From assembly GCA_905182475.1 (NCBI GenBank), contig CAJJBR010000080.1:1-41928 (forward strand): a stretch of DNA of 41,928 nucleotides, read 5' to 3'. The notes under the pieces are model-generated. The model ran no database searches and was not told where the DNA came from. It saw nothing but the letters and a program-made list of their open reading frames with translations. Positions 41,910 through 41,928 of this stretch are shown here, in pieces; position 1 is the first letter of the stretch, and each line of letters begins with the position of its first letter. This stretch comes from Akkermansiaceae bacterium. Lineage in GTDB: Bacteria; Verrucomicrobiota; Verrucomicrobiia; Verrucomicrobiales; Akkermansiaceae. Position numbers and translations under genes: made by a program.

Positions 41910-41928
41910 GCTTTCCTCAATCTAGGGA

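Overview
The window looks like a chromosomal segment of a Verrucomicrobiota bacterium (PVC superphylum). The evidence is the gene content: DUF1552/DUF1592 cytochrome pair, DUF1501 remnant, PVC-type haem-binding dehydrogenase, sulfatase-DUF1080 fusion, DUF1961, sialate O-acetylesterase and an SHD1 domain. Nearly all proteins carry signal peptides, Shine-Dalgarno sites are weak or absent at most starts, and the intergenic DNA is full of short hairpin repeats with a CAACCCC-(GTT/AAC)-GGGGTTG core. No rRNA, tRNA or CRISPR array was seen.

Layout. 1-1124: repeat-rich DNA with a truncated four-helix-bundle gene. 1125-19273 (+ strand): exported proteins for complex carbohydrate or glycoprotein breakdown. 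These are a 1362-residue LamG/HEXXH/beta-helix protein, an SGNH hydrolase, a sialate O-acetylesterase, a DUF1961-dead SGNH-toroid fusion, a SUMF1-DUF1080-SGNH fusion, and an AT-richer DUF1552 + DUF1592 multihaem pair. A 1.26 kb stretch at 6718-7984 holds two decayed toxin-antitoxin relics. 19274-20543: a gene-free block of hairpin repeats.

20544-31400 (- strand): the most striking locus. A 2369-residue exported TPR/beta-sandwich protein is followed by a tightly overlapping set: TolQ/ExbB channel, two TolR/ExbD proteins, a one-TM proline-rich protein and a five-TM DUF4159 protein. One TolQ-like plus two TolR-like subunits with large periplasmic TPR partners suggests a proton-driven envelope machine of unknown task. 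A second exported TPR protein (37577-39055, - strand) may belong to it.

31401-37577 separates the two TPR genes and contains much decay: a frameshifted DUF1501 pseudogene, a 479-bp MITE-like element directly after it (11-bp direct repeats, TIRs starting CAGGGC), an intact sulfatase-DUF1080 gene, and a PVC haem dehydrogenase interrupted by an in-frame TAA and lacking its signal peptide. 39056-39610 is gene-free and has a perfect 24-bp palindrome. 39611-41368 encodes a NuoG-like complex I subunit (- strand). The right end carries a frameshifted TPR gene remnant and tandem repeats.

The first 19 kb plus the sulfatase fit degradation of sulfated or acetylated polysaccharide outside the cytoplasm. 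The ExbB/ExbD/giant TPR locus is a separate, conserved-looking envelope function. Family assignments come from reading motifs by eye; no database search was possible.
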